Shown: positions 27,938 to 35,941 of the stretch, in pieces
Numbering within the stretch: the stretch's first letter is position 1
How the letters are laid out: the number at the start of each line of letters is the position of its first letter
Assembly (NCBI GenBank): GCA_964578535.1
Contig: CAZODI010000002.1
Location: 1-64,000, forward strand
Length of the DNA: 64,000 bases
DNA from: PHBD01 sp964578535
GTDB taxonomy: Bacteria > Desulfobacterota > Syntrophia > Syntrophales > PHBD01
Direction: 5' to 3'
The notes under the pieces: generated by a model
The model's database searches: none
The model's input: the letters and a program-made list of their open reading frames with translations, nothing else
What the model was told of the DNA's origin: nothing
Translations under genes and position numbers: made by a program

Positions 27938-29668
27938 TTACCGCTCGTCGTGGCCGGCTGCCTCCCTGCGGAGGAAGGCCACGGCCCACGTCTCCGGCCC
28001 CATGTGGGCGGCGGAGGTCCGTGACAGGGGCTCGAGCATGATCTCCACGGCGGGAAAACGCGAGTGGATCAGGGGCAGAATCTCCGCCTCCAGCCAGGGG
28101 CGGTTGTCAGAGTGCTCCAGGAGCACCCTGCCGGCTCCCGATGGAGCGAGCCCGGACTCCAGCTTTTCCAGGATGTAGCGGACCTGGTCCTTCCGGTTCC
28201 GGACGACGCCGACCTTTTTTGCCCCGTCGGGCAGCGGACTGATGACGGGCTTCATGTTCAGCATATCCCCGAAAAAGGCGCTTCCTTTTGACAGCCGCCC
28301 CCCTGCGGCGAGCCACTTCAGGCGGTCCAGGAAGATGTACTCTTCCGTCCGGGATGCGGCGTCCCGGGCAAAGGCCACCACGGCCTCCGGGTCGGCCGCC
28401 TGGGAGGCGAACCGGGCCGTCTCAACGGCCATCAGGCCCAGCCGTCCCGAAGCGGCGCCGGTGTCGATCACGGTGAGGCGGTCGTCCGGGTCGTTGTTAC
28501 GCTTCCAGTCCAGGGCCGTTTCATAATTGCCGGTGAAGACGGATCCGACGCAGAGATAGAGCACCCTTCCGAATCGGCTGACGACGCTCTCGTAGCTCTG
28601 CTGCCGCTCGAGAACGGACGCCTGGGAGGTGGAGACCTTTTCGCCCCGCCGCATGGCTTCGAACAGCTCATCCGGCGAAATCAGGGTTTCCGGAAGGCAG
28701 CGCTCTCCCACGGTGAGGTAGCTGTCCAGGAGCGTGATGCCCAGTTTCCGGGCGCCCTCCCGGGTCAGCGAGCCTGCGGCGTCGGTCATGATGTGAATCG
28801 GCGTGTCCGCCGCGGCCGCTCCGAAGTCGATCGTCTGCCGGGTCAGGTCGTCAACGGACCACCGGACGACCGGGGCGATGCTCTCGATGTCCCTCCGCAG
28901 CGAGACGGCGTCGTCGGTGTGCAGGTGAACCTTCAGGTAGTCCCGCTCGCGGATCATGACCACGCTCCGGCCGGCCGAGGCCAGCCGGTTGTAGGTCTCC
29001 TCCGGGTCGTCCGTTCCCTGGAGAACCAGATCCACGCACCATCCCCCTTCGTCGGGTCCAGACCCGGTCCGGCGGACCCGGAGCCGCTCCCCGAAGGCCT
29101 CGGTGACCGGCCGGACGCCGGAGATGGAGTTTCCCAGTGCCGGGAAAAAACCTTCGAAAAACAGGTACATGCCGAGTGCGCCCGCATCGACCACACCGGC
29201 TTCCCGGAGCTTCGGCTGCTGCTCCACGGTGTTCCGGACCACGTCCTGAAGCCGGTCCATCAGCCGGCGGCACCACCCCGGATCGGTCTCCCCGGAGGCG
29301 GTCCGCAGGCCCTCCTCCAGGGCCTCGAAAAAGGTCAGCATGGTTCCGGGTTTTGGCTCCCGTACGGCGCCCCGGGCCTGGTCGGCTCCCCGGGCGACCG
29401 CCGCGGCCAGCGACGGCATGTCCTCCGCGGGCAAAAGGCGGCTGAAAAAACGGGCGGCGATGTTGCCCGAGTTGCCTCGGGCGGAGAGGAGAAGGTCGCG
29501 GTTGAGGGCATCCCGCTCGCGCTCCGGGAAGCGCAGCGGCGCCAGGCTGAGGACGAGATTCCGTCCTGTGTCTCCGTCCGCCACGGGGAAGACGTTGATG
29601 TCGTCCAGGAGGTCGGACCAGGCGGTCACCCGTTCCACGCCGGCGGCAAGGGCCTTGTTCAAATCCAT
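27938..29668 (-). CDS. DAK2-DegV fusion protein (FakA-FakB-like)
   Basis: 576 aa. The N-terminal ~190 residues are a DAK2 kinase domain: INVFPVADGDTGRNL binds Mg-ATP and SARGNSGNIAARFF is the second signature. After a ~100-residue linker the C-terminal ~285 residues are a DegV fatty-acid-binding domain (IHIMTDAAGSLT, VSTSQASVLERQQSYE, LDRLKWLAAGGRLSKG). In Firmicutes FakA (DAK2) phosphorylates a fatty acid held by FakB (DegV) to make acyl-phosphate; here both are one polypeptide. The cluster also encodes PlsY, which uses acyl-phosphate. A role in activating the cluster's acid product is therefore plausible but inferred. Confidence 0.88.
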   Translation of the reverse strand: MDLNKALAAGVERVTAWSDLLDDINVFPVADGDTGRNLVLSLAPLRFPERERDALNRDLLLSARGNSGNIAARFFSRLLPAEDMPSLAAAVARGADQARGAVREPKPGTMLTFFEALEEGLRTASGETDPGWCRRLMDRLQDVVRNTVEQQPKLREAGVVDAGALGMYLFFEGFFPALGNSISGVRPVTEAFGERLRVRRTGSGPDEGGWCVDLVLQGTDDPEETYNRLASAGRSVVMIRERDYLKVHLHTDDAVSLRRDIESIAPVVRWSVDDLTRQTIDFGAAAADTPIHIMTDAAGSLTREGARKLGITLLDSYLTVGERCLPETLISPDELFEAMRRGEKVSTSQASVLERQQSYESVVSRFGRVLYLCVGSVFTGNYETALDWKRNNDPDDRLTVIDTGAASGRLGLMAVETARFASQAADPEAVVAFARDAASRTEEYIFLDRLKWLAAGGRLSKGSAFFGDMLNMKPVISPLPDGAKKVGVVRNRKDQVRYILEKLESGLAPSGAGRVLLEHSDNRPWLEAEILPLIHSRFPAVEIMLEPLSRTSAAHMGPETWAVAFLRREAAGHDER

Positions 29669-29676
29669 GATGCTCC

Positions 29677-30096
29677 TCAGAACCCGAGGGCCAGGCGGAT
29701 CTCGTCGGGGATGGAGAAGAGGATCTCCATCTCCGGCGCCTTCACCGCCACCTGCTCCGTCCGGCCGCGGGTGCAGACCTGGCCGTCCGCCGCCAGGCGG
29801 ATCTCGAAGTCGAAGACGAGCTTGAAGCGGGCCTCCCGGACGGTGGCCCGGCAGATGAATTCATCCTGGTAGCGGAGCGGGAGGATATGCTTCGTGGAGG
29901 TCCGGATGATGGGAAAAACGATGCCGGTGCGTCTGTAGATCTCGTAGAGGTCGATTCCGCGGGAGCCCAGCAGGGCGACGCGGGCGTCCTCGAAATAGTT
30001 CATGTAGTTGCCGTGCCAGACCACCTGGATGGGGTCCAGGTCGTAGAAGGGGACCCGGCGGGTGATCTCGAAGCGGACAGGCTCTTTGCTTTCCAT
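29677..30096 (-). CDS. Hotdog-fold acyl thioesterase (4HBT/YbgC-like)
   Basis: 139 aa. It should hydrolyse an acyl-CoA or acyl-ACP thioester. The N-terminal active-site region FYDLDPIQVVWHGNYMNYFEDAR is the standard 4-hydroxybenzoyl-CoA thioesterase signature, with the Asp at about residue 21. Aryl-polyene clusters include such a thioesterase. It lies eight bases upstream of the DAK2-DegV gene and 25 after the ammonia-lyase, so it is within the same transcript. A second enzyme of the family is at 51729. Confidence 0.9.
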   Translation of the reverse strand: MESKEPVRFEITRRVPFYDLDPIQVVWHGNYMNYFEDARVALLGSRGIDLYEIYRRTGIVFPIIRTSTKHILPLRYQDEFICRATVREARFKLVFDFEIRLAADGQVCTRGRTEQVAVKAPEMEILFSIPDEIRLALGF

Positions 30097-30121
30097 TTGC
30101 TTTCCTTGCCGTTCCGGCGGG

Positions 30122-31675
30122 TTATGCCGGTGGGGCGGAGCGAGTGATGAAGGCGGCTACGGCCTCGATGTCCCGGTCCATTTCCCGGTCTTCCAGGACG
30201 GCCGGGGAGAGGCGGCGGACCGCACGGACCCACCGGGCCAGCCGGGGCCGGATGTTTGCGCCGCCGCGGATCTCGCAGGCCTGGACCGCCGCCAGGAGGT
30301 GGATGGCCGCCGCCCGCTCGGCGAGGGTGCAGACTCGCTCGGCGTCACGGGCTGCGATCGTGCCCATGCTCACCTTGTCCTGGTTGTTCGATTCTGTCGG
30401 CCGTGAGAAGGACCCCGCCGGCATGGTCAGTTTCAGGGCCTCCGCCGCCAGGGCCGAAATGGAGAGGGACAGGGCCTTGAAGCCGTGGCGAAGCAGGCTT
30501 TCGCGACCGTTGGCCCGGACCAGGTCCGCCGGCAGGCCTCGATTGGTATGGGGGTCCACCAGCAGGGCCACCTGCCGGTCCGACAGGTCCGCCACCGAGG
30601 CGACGGCCGTCTTGAGGGCGTCCGCGGCGAAGGCGATGTGGCCGCCGTAGAAGTTGCCGCTCATGACGGGGGGGCCGCCGGCGGGATCGAAAATCGGGTT
30701 GTCGTTGGCGCTGTTGGCCTCAATCTCGATCCACGGAACGACCCAGGCCAGGGCGTCGGCCAGGACGCCGGCCACCTGCGGAACGCAGCGGACCGAGTAG
30801 GGGTCCTGGAGGGTCTCCGGTGCATCCGCTTCTCCGGGCAACGTGCCGGTCTTCGTTTCCAGGAGCTCCCGGAGGCGCCGGGCCACCTCGACCTGGCCGG
30901 GATGGGGCTTCGCCTCCCCGGCGGCAGGGTGGAAGTGGGAGGCCTTGCCGCGGAGGGCATGGACCGTGAGTGCCGTCGCCCCGACCACGGCGTCGAGGAT
31001 CCGCCGGGCCCGGTCGGCCGCCAGGACGGCGATGCCCGTCATGGTGGCGGTGCCGTTCATCAGGGACAGGGCTTCCTTCGACTCGAAGGCATAGGCAGGG
31101 AATCCGGCTTCCCGGATCGCAAGCGCGGCGGGCATCCGGACGCCGCGGTAAAAGACCTCCCGCTCGCCGATCAAGGCGGCGGCGACGTACGACATGGGCG
31201 TGAGGTCTCCCGAGGCCCCGACGGAGCCTTCACAGGGGACAACCGGCGTGATCCCCTCGTTCAGGAAGCGGGCCATCCGCTCCAGGAGCGCCACCGATAC
31301 CCCCGAGTATCCCCGGGCCAGGCCGATCATGCGGCAGAGCATCGCCGCCCGGGTCGCCTCGATCCCGATGGGCTCGCCGGTGCCGCAGCCGTGAAAATAG
31401 AGGGGGCTGCTGCCGCCGTTCTTCAGGACCTCCTGCCGGGAGAGACGCTTTCCGCAGGAGCGGCCGAACCCCGTGGTGACCCCGTAAACCGGGACATTGT
31501 CCCGGATGGCGTCCGCCAGGAGCCGGCGGGACCGCTCCATGGACCGGCGAAAGTCCCGCCCCGTTCCGATCCGAACCTCCCGGCCGTCCACGGCGACCGC
31601 CACGATGTCTTCCATCGAAACCGGTTGTCCGTCGATGATGAGTGGTTTTGTCAATTGTTTCAAATTGTTCTTCAT
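30122..31675 (-). CDS. Aromatic amino acid ammonia-lyase (HAL/PAL/TAL family)
   Basis: 517 aa. It should remove ammonia from His, Tyr or Phe to give an aryl-acrylate. The self-made MIO cofactor triad is A154-S155-G156 in GSVGASGDLTP; catalytic Tyr64 is in VYGVTTGFG; SANDNPIF and NFYGGHIAF are also family signatures. The selectivity position reads LYFHGCGTG, which I cannot assign safely to one substrate. ATG 31675 gives the right length; the reading frame continues upstream to 32608 as a shadow. In aryl-polyene and flexirubin clusters this enzyme makes the starter acid (coumarate or cinnamate), and no urocanate-pathway genes are nearby, so the same role is likely here. Confidence 0.93.
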   Translation of the reverse strand: MKNNLKQLTKPLIIDGQPVSMEDIVAVAVDGREVRIGTGRDFRRSMERSRRLLADAIRDNVPVYGVTTGFGRSCGKRLSRQEVLKNGGSSPLYFHGCGTGEPIGIEATRAAMLCRMIGLARGYSGVSVALLERMARFLNEGITPVVPCEGSVGASGDLTPMSYVAAALIGEREVFYRGVRMPAALAIREAGFPAYAFESKEALSLMNGTATMTGIAVLAADRARRILDAVVGATALTVHALRGKASHFHPAAGEAKPHPGQVEVARRLRELLETKTGTLPGEADAPETLQDPYSVRCVPQVAGVLADALAWVVPWIEIEANSANDNPIFDPAGGPPVMSGNFYGGHIAFAADALKTAVASVADLSDRQVALLVDPHTNRGLPADLVRANGRESLLRHGFKALSLSISALAAEALKLTMPAGSFSRPTESNNQDKVSMGTIAARDAERVCTLAERAAAIHLLAAVQACEIRGGANIRPRLARWVRAVRRLSPAVLEDREMDRDIEAVAAFITRSAPPA

Positions 31676-31737
31676 TGTTTTACGGACCCGCGCCCAGGCG
31701 CGGCGAAGGGGTTTCTTACCGGATGGGGTTTCATCCG

Positions 31738-33030
31738 TCAACCCTTTGTTGTCCCTTCCTCTCCGGACCTCTCCCCGCGGCGGCCGAACCTGGATTCCAT
31801 CAGGTCCCGCCTGCGCCGGCGGTACGTGCCGTCTCGATGCTCCTTTTCGCTCACCTTTTTCAGGAGCTTGAACATCTTGTAGGTCTGGGGCTCGTCCCGG
31901 TAAAACGTGTCCCAGGCGTAGTGGAACAGCTCCTGGAGCTTCTCCGGCGACAGGTTCCGGGGCTGGAAGACGACCTTGTCGGCGGTGTAGTCGTTCCAGT
32001 CGTAGGACAGGATCCTCCCCTCCCGATGGAGGTCGTCGAACGTCCGGGTGTGGGGGAACGGAGTCAGGACGGTGAATTCCGCCAGGTCCAGCTCGATCTC
32101 CATCAGGAAGTCGATGAGCCGCCGGATGCTGTCTTCCGTGTGATTGTCCAGGCCCAGGAGAATCGTCCCCTCGACGCCGATTCCGTGGTCGTGGTAGCGG
32201 CGGATGCGGTCCCGGATCGTGTCTGAGGTGTCGAAGACGGCCTGGTAGACGTACCAGGCCCCCGCCCGGGCGGCCAGATCCAGGATCTCCGGGTCGTCCT
32301 CGATGGGGTGGCTGCACCAGCTCTTCTTGAGGGGGATCATGGCCCGGAAGAGGTCCTTTTCCCACCGGCTGTCCTGGGCGAGGGAGTTGTCCACCACGAA
32401 CAGGCGGTTGTTGTCGATGCCGGCAATCTCCTCGACCACCCGGTCGATGGGCCGGGGCCGGAACTGCCGTCCTCCAAGGAAAGAGACGCAGCAGGGGTAG
32501 CAGTTGAACCTGCAGCCCCGGGAGGCGTGGACCAGGTCCACCATCTGGACGCCCTTGTAATTGTACAGGTCCCGCTTGAGGATATCCCGCCGGGCCGGGC
32601 CGATCCACTCCGTCGGGGGACGATTGTCGAAGAAGTCATAGATTTTCTTGAGTTTTCCCTCCAGAAAGTCCCCGATCACCTCCTCCATCCGTCCCTCTGC
32701 TTCGCCAAGGAAAATCGAGTCGGCGTGCCCGGCCGCCTCCTCGGCATGGAGCATGGTTCCGATCCCGCCGCAGAGGACGGGAATCCCCCGGCGGCGGTAC
32801 TCGTCGGCTATCTCCCATCCCCGCTTCACCTGGCTGGTGAGCATCATGGAGATGCCGACCAGGTCGGCCCTCTCCTCCAGGTCGAGGGGCTCCACGTTTT
32901 CGTCGGTGAAGGAGACCTCGACGCCCGGCGGCAGGGCCGCGGCGAAGACCACCGGCCCATGGGGCGGCAGGTGGAATTCCGTCTGTCCTTCCAGTTTTCT
33001 CCAGCGGGGGTAGATCAGTTTCAATTTCAT
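31738..33030 (-). CDS. B12-binding-type radical SAM protein
   Basis: 430 aa. Residues ~1-140 form a cobalamin-binding-like Rossmann domain (LIYPRW start, ADLVGISMMLTSQ, PVLCGGIGTMLHAEEA, IFLGEAEGRMEEV). The radical SAM core follows, with the cluster motif CRFNCYPC at about residue 177, SRGCRFNCYPCCVSFLGG. The C-terminal ~70 residues are highly basic. Enzymes of this class perform methylations or carbon-skeleton changes at unactivated carbons; some act on lipids. The reaction is unknown. Genes of this kind are not part of the standard aryl-polyene set. Confidence 0.88.
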   Translation of the reverse strand: MKLKLIYPRWRKLEGQTEFHLPPHGPVVFAAALPPGVEVSFTDENVEPLDLEERADLVGISMMLTSQVKRGWEIADEYRRRGIPVLCGGIGTMLHAEEAAGHADSIFLGEAEGRMEEVIGDFLEGKLKKIYDFFDNRPPTEWIGPARRDILKRDLYNYKGVQMVDLVHASRGCRFNCYPCCVSFLGGRQFRPRPIDRVVEEIAGIDNNRLFVVDNSLAQDSRWEKDLFRAMIPLKKSWCSHPIEDDPEILDLAARAGAWYVYQAVFDTSDTIRDRIRRYHDHGIGVEGTILLGLDNHTEDSIRRLIDFLMEIELDLAEFTVLTPFPHTRTFDDLHREGRILSYDWNDYTADKVVFQPRNLSPEKLQELFHYAWDTFYRDEPQTYKMFKLLKKVSEKEHRDGTYRRRRRDLMESRFGRRGERSGEEGTTKG

Positions 33031-33064
33031 GAAGCGAATTCCTTAAACGGTTCGGTTCGTTGCG

Positions 33065-33778
33065 TCAAGGGGTGTCCCCCTCCTCTTCGTCCGGGGCGGT
33101 CTCCGGCCGGCTCTCCAGCCGGACGGGTGTCCCGGTCAGGAGGGTCAGCGTGAGCCGGTAGGGGAAGGGGCCGTGGCCCGCCAGTTCCAGCTTCTTCGAC
33201 AGGCCGTGCTCGCTCAGGCCCGTTGCCGTGAGCGTCCGGGTCAGAGCTCCCTCGCGGTACAGCCGGACCTCCCACCGCTCGGGTCCCGCAAGGACCACGT
33301 CCGTGGCCGTGTCCGGATCGTTCCGGAAGCGGCAGGCGGGGCGGTTTCCCTCTTCCAGCCCCACGGTTTCCGGGAGGGCCGCCGGCGGGAAAAGGCAGAA
33401 GGTCACGTCCCGGATCAGGGAGCGGGCGAAATCCCTGTTGGTGAACGGCGAGACGGCCCGCTCGATTTCCATGGTTTCCCCTTCGACCCGGGCGGTGAAG
33501 AGGACGAAGCCCTCGAGGGTCATGAGGGTGAGGCGAAGGGTCTGCGCAGCGGGATCCGCCACGGTGATCCCGATGGCGGAGGTCGCGCTCCCGTCGGGCA
33601 GGACCGCCTGAAGGGAGTGGATCAGCCGCGTCTCCTCCCGGAGGAACGGAAGCCGGCACTCCTGCCGGGTCCGTTCGAGCGATAATCCCTCGCCGGGCCG
33701 GATGGGCGGGAGGGTGCTGCAGGAGGCCAGAAGAAACACCGCAACCGGGATAAGGACAAGGGGCCCAAGCCGCTTCAT
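33065..33778 (-). CDS. DUF3261-like outer-membrane lipoprotein
   Basis: 237 aa. Lipoprotein signal peptide with lipobox LLASC (cysteine about residue 20). The rest matches the DUF3261 family found in aryl-polyene clusters: an AVLPDGSATSAIGITVAD region, then LRLTLMTLEGFVLFTARVEG and IERAVSPF. The family is thought to help place the polyene lipid in the outer membrane, like LolB; this is inferred from gene neighbourhoods. Start and LolA-like stop overlap by four bases. Confidence 0.82.
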   Translation of the reverse strand: MKRLGPLVLIPVAVFLLASCSTLPPIRPGEGLSLERTRQECRLPFLREETRLIHSLQAVLPDGSATSAIGITVADPAAQTLRLTLMTLEGFVLFTARVEGETMEIERAVSPFTNRDFARSLIRDVTFCLFPPAALPETVGLEEGNRPACRFRNDPDTATDVVLAGPERWEVRLYREGALTRTLTATGLSEHGLSKKLELAGHGPFPYRLTLTLLTGTPVRLESRPETAPDEEEGDTP

Positions 33779-34404
33779 GGGGCCGCCTCGCCGGGATCCG
33801 CGAACAGCCGCTCGGATAAAGGAAGGTTGTGCTCCGTCCGGGTGAACTCCAGCATGGTCCAGGCGTCCTTTCCTTCGACGATTTTCACGCTCCGGATGGC
33901 GCCTTTCTTCTCCGGCGAAAAGGCGATCTCGATCCGGGAGATCAGGTTCACGAGGGCCGGATCTCTCGGGACGAGGACGACCCGGGCGGTCCTTCCCCCC
34001 TCGAGGCGGGCGGTGAACCGGGGATCGGTGTCGAAGCGCCCCTGCGTCCAGGCGGCGATCTCGTCCATCACCATCTGCATGCCCTGGAGCCGTTCGCCCG
34101 ACTCGGGAACCCAGCCCTTGTCTCCATAAATATAGCGCTTGGCACTGCCCCTGTGAATCAGAAGAACGCTCCGGACCGGTTTGGAGTACTCCCAGCGGAC
34201 CGAGCCGGGGGCCTGGAAATAGAAGCGGCCCTCCGACACGAACGGCTTCGCCAGGATGGGCAGGTGTTTCTTCTGGACGAACCGGGCCCGGATCGACCGG
34301 ATCTGCCCCGCCTCCCGGCGGATCGCGTCCCAGGAATCGGCCCAGCCGGCCAGGAGGAGCGCCAGGGCCATCGTGAGCAGCGGCACCGCGACGCGGAAGC
34401 GCAT
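33775..34404 (-). CDS. LolA-like outer-membrane lipoprotein carrier protein
   Basis: 209 aa from ATG 34404, chosen because GGGAGGA lies six bases before it; an upstream ATG at 34494 has none. A signal peptide is visible (VAVPLLTMALALLLAGWA). The mature part has the LolA pattern IRSIRARFVQKKHLPILAKPFVSEGRFYF (in parts) and PGSVRWEYSKP. LolA-type carriers ferry lipids across the periplasm. A dedicated copy is part of every aryl-polyene cluster, presumably to carry the polyene lipid to the outer membrane. Confidence 0.9.
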   Translation of the reverse strand: MRFRVAVPLLTMALALLLAGWADSWDAIRREAGQIRSIRARFVQKKHLPILAKPFVSEGRFYFQAPGSVRWEYSKPVRSVLLIHRGSAKRYIYGDKGWVPESGERLQGMQMVMDEIAAWTQGRFDTDPRFTARLEGGRTARVVLVPRDPALVNLISRIEIAFSPEKKGAIRSVKIVEGKDAWTMLEFTRTEHNLPLSERLFADPGEAAP

Positions 34405-34513
34405 TCCGCTCCTCCCGGATTCTTGAAATCTGTGCGTTTTCAAAAACATCCCAAAATGGAGGGACACCTCCTCCGGCCGGCCGGTGCCGGACATGGAAGA
34501 AGTGTCCCGTGGG

Positions 34514-35242
34514 TTAGAACATGCCGCCGTTGACCGAGATCACCTGGCCGGTGATGTACGACGCGTCCGGGGAGCATAGAAAGCGGACCACGTTTGCCAC
34601 CTCCTCGGGGCGCCCGATGCGGTTCATGGGAATGATGTCCTTGATGCGGTCCACCGGGGCGTGGGCGATCATCTCCGTCTCGATCAGGCCCGGGGCGACC
34701 ACGTTGACCCGGATGCCCAGGCGGGCCACCTCCGCGGACAGGGAACGGCTGGCGGCAATGAGGCCCGACTTGGCGGCCGAGTAGTTTACCTGCCCGCGGT
34801 TGGGGACCAGGGCCGCCACCGAGGAAACGGACACGATGGACCCGGACCGGCTCCGGGCCATCTTCCGGAGGACCGGCTTGGTCATGTTGTAGAAGCCCTT
34901 CAGGGTCGTCTGCAGGACCCGGTCCCAATCGTCCTCGGGCATCATCATGAACAGCCCGTCGGCGGTGACGCCGGCATTGTTCACCAGGACGTCGATTTTC
35001 TTGTGGCGGTTCAGGATTTCCTTCATGTGCCGGTCCGTGTCGTGGCTGTCGGCGACGTCGAAGCGGACCGTCTCGCCGTCCCCGCCCGCTTCCCGGATCC
35101 GATCCAGGGTCTCCGCCGCCGCCGCGTCGTTGGACCGGTAATTCACGATCACGTAATAGCCTGTCCGGGCCAGCTCCATGGATACGGCCCGGCCGATTCC
35201 CCTGCTTCCGCCCGTTACGATGGCCACTGCGGCATCGCTCAT
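34514..35242 (-). CDS. 3-oxoacyl-ACP reductase (FabG-like)
   Basis: 242 aa short-chain dehydrogenase. NADPH-binding TGGSRGIGRA, NNAG in VNNAGVTADGLF, catalytic Ser in VSVSSVAAL and YSAAK (Tyr and Lys) are all present. It reduces the 3-oxoacyl-ACP made by the ketosynthases. The start overlaps the dehydratase stop by four bases (35239-35242). It corresponds to the ketoreductase of aryl-polyene clusters and is the only ketoreductase in the window, so it probably serves all the ketosynthases. Confidence 0.93.
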   Translation of the reverse strand: MSDAAVAIVTGGSRGIGRAVSMELARTGYYVIVNYRSNDAAAAETLDRIREAGGDGETVRFDVADSHDTDRHMKEILNRHKKIDVLVNNAGVTADGLFMMMPEDDWDRVLQTTLKGFYNMTKPVLRKMARSRSGSIVSVSSVAALVPNRGQVNYSAAKSGLIAASRSLSAEVARLGIRVNVVAPGLIETEMIAHAPVDRIKDIIPMNRIGRPEEVANVVRFLCSPDASYITGQVISVNGGMF

Positions 35243-35706
35243 GATTCCGTCTTTCCCTCCCCGTTCCCTTCTTCGCCGAAGACCTGGATCTGCACGCGGG
35301 CGAGGGTTTCCCCGCCGGTCTCCGCGATTCCCTCGAACACGCTGTAGCCTTCGATGCTGTAAAGCAGACGGACCCGCGTCTGCACGACCGACCGAAGCGG
35401 CACCTTCTCGACCAGGAAGTCGGCGCTTTTGATGCCGACGATCCAACCCAGGGAGGCGCTCTTCTTCCCCTGGCGCTTCCGCCTGGCGCCGATGCAGACC
35501 GCCGCCGACTGGGCCGTCAGCTCGATCAGGATGACCGGATCCACCCCATCGGGACCGGCCGCAGGCCAGGAGGCGGCGACCAGGGAGCGCGTGACGGCCG
35601 TCTGGTCGTCCAGGTCCACGATCTCGTCGATCAGCCGGAGGCGGTCCCGGTGCGGAATCAGGTCCTCGATCTTCAGGTCGCTGGTCTTCAGGTCTGGCAT
35701 TTTCAT
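35239..35706 (-). CDS. Hotdog dehydratase, FabZ/ApeP-like
   Basis: 155 aa. It begins with a lysine/aspartate-rich stretch, then LIPHRDRLRLIDEIVDLDD, the N-terminal signature of 3-hydroxyacyl-ACP dehydratase-like hotdog proteins in aryl-polyene clusters, and PVILIELTAQSAAVCIGAR along the central helix. It should dehydrate 3-hydroxyacyl-ACP to the 2-enoyl form needed for the polyene. It is the first gene of the minus-strand arm, 39 bp downstream of a good sigma-70 promoter. Confidence 0.85.
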   Translation of the reverse strand: MKMPDLKTSDLKIEDLIPHRDRLRLIDEIVDLDDQTAVTRSLVAASWPAAGPDGVDPVILIELTAQSAAVCIGARRKRQGKKSASLGWIVGIKSADFLVEKVPLRSVVQTRVRLLYSIEGYSVFEGIAETGGETLARVQIQVFGEEGNGEGKTES

Positions 35707-35744
35707 GGGTCTTGTTCCGAATGGCCGGGTCGACTGCGGCTCCT

Positions 35745-35773
35745 GTTAAAGGAGATAATTCCCGGGAAGTCAA
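35745..35773 (-). promoter_or_regulatory. Sigma-70-type promoter of the minus biosynthetic arm
   Basis: On the minus strand TTGACT and TTTAAC are separated by 17 bp. The -10 element ends 39 bp before the dehydratase start codon. It would drive the dehydratase, ketoreductase and the genes behind them. Confidence 0.55.
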
Positions 35774-35845
35774 GCGGAATCCGTTCCGGCGAGCTCCACG
35801 TGCCGGACCGGATCGCTCGGGACCGGTTCTTCATCTGGAAATTCA

Positions 35846-35875
35846 TTGACTCCCCCCCTCAGTTTTGGGTAAGAG
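35846..35875 (+). promoter_or_regulatory. Weak candidate promoter of the plus biosynthetic arm
   Basis: TTGACT and TAAGAG are 18 bp apart on the plus strand, ending 67 bp before the AMP-ligase start. The -10 box is poor (three of six), so this is tentative. With the minus promoter it would make 35707-35941 a divergent control region. Confidence 0.3.
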
Positions 35876-35941
35876 GAGCCGTTTCTTGCCAAATCCAACC
35901 CGGGAGTCTGGATCATCGCGAATCTTTTCTCAAACAGGCGT

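Noticed and set aside
30122..32608. 828-codon minus ORF covering the ammonia-lyase and upstream sequence
   Set aside because: Only the part from 31675 matches the ammonia-lyase family. The first ~310 codons overlap the radical SAM gene out of frame and are low-complexity.
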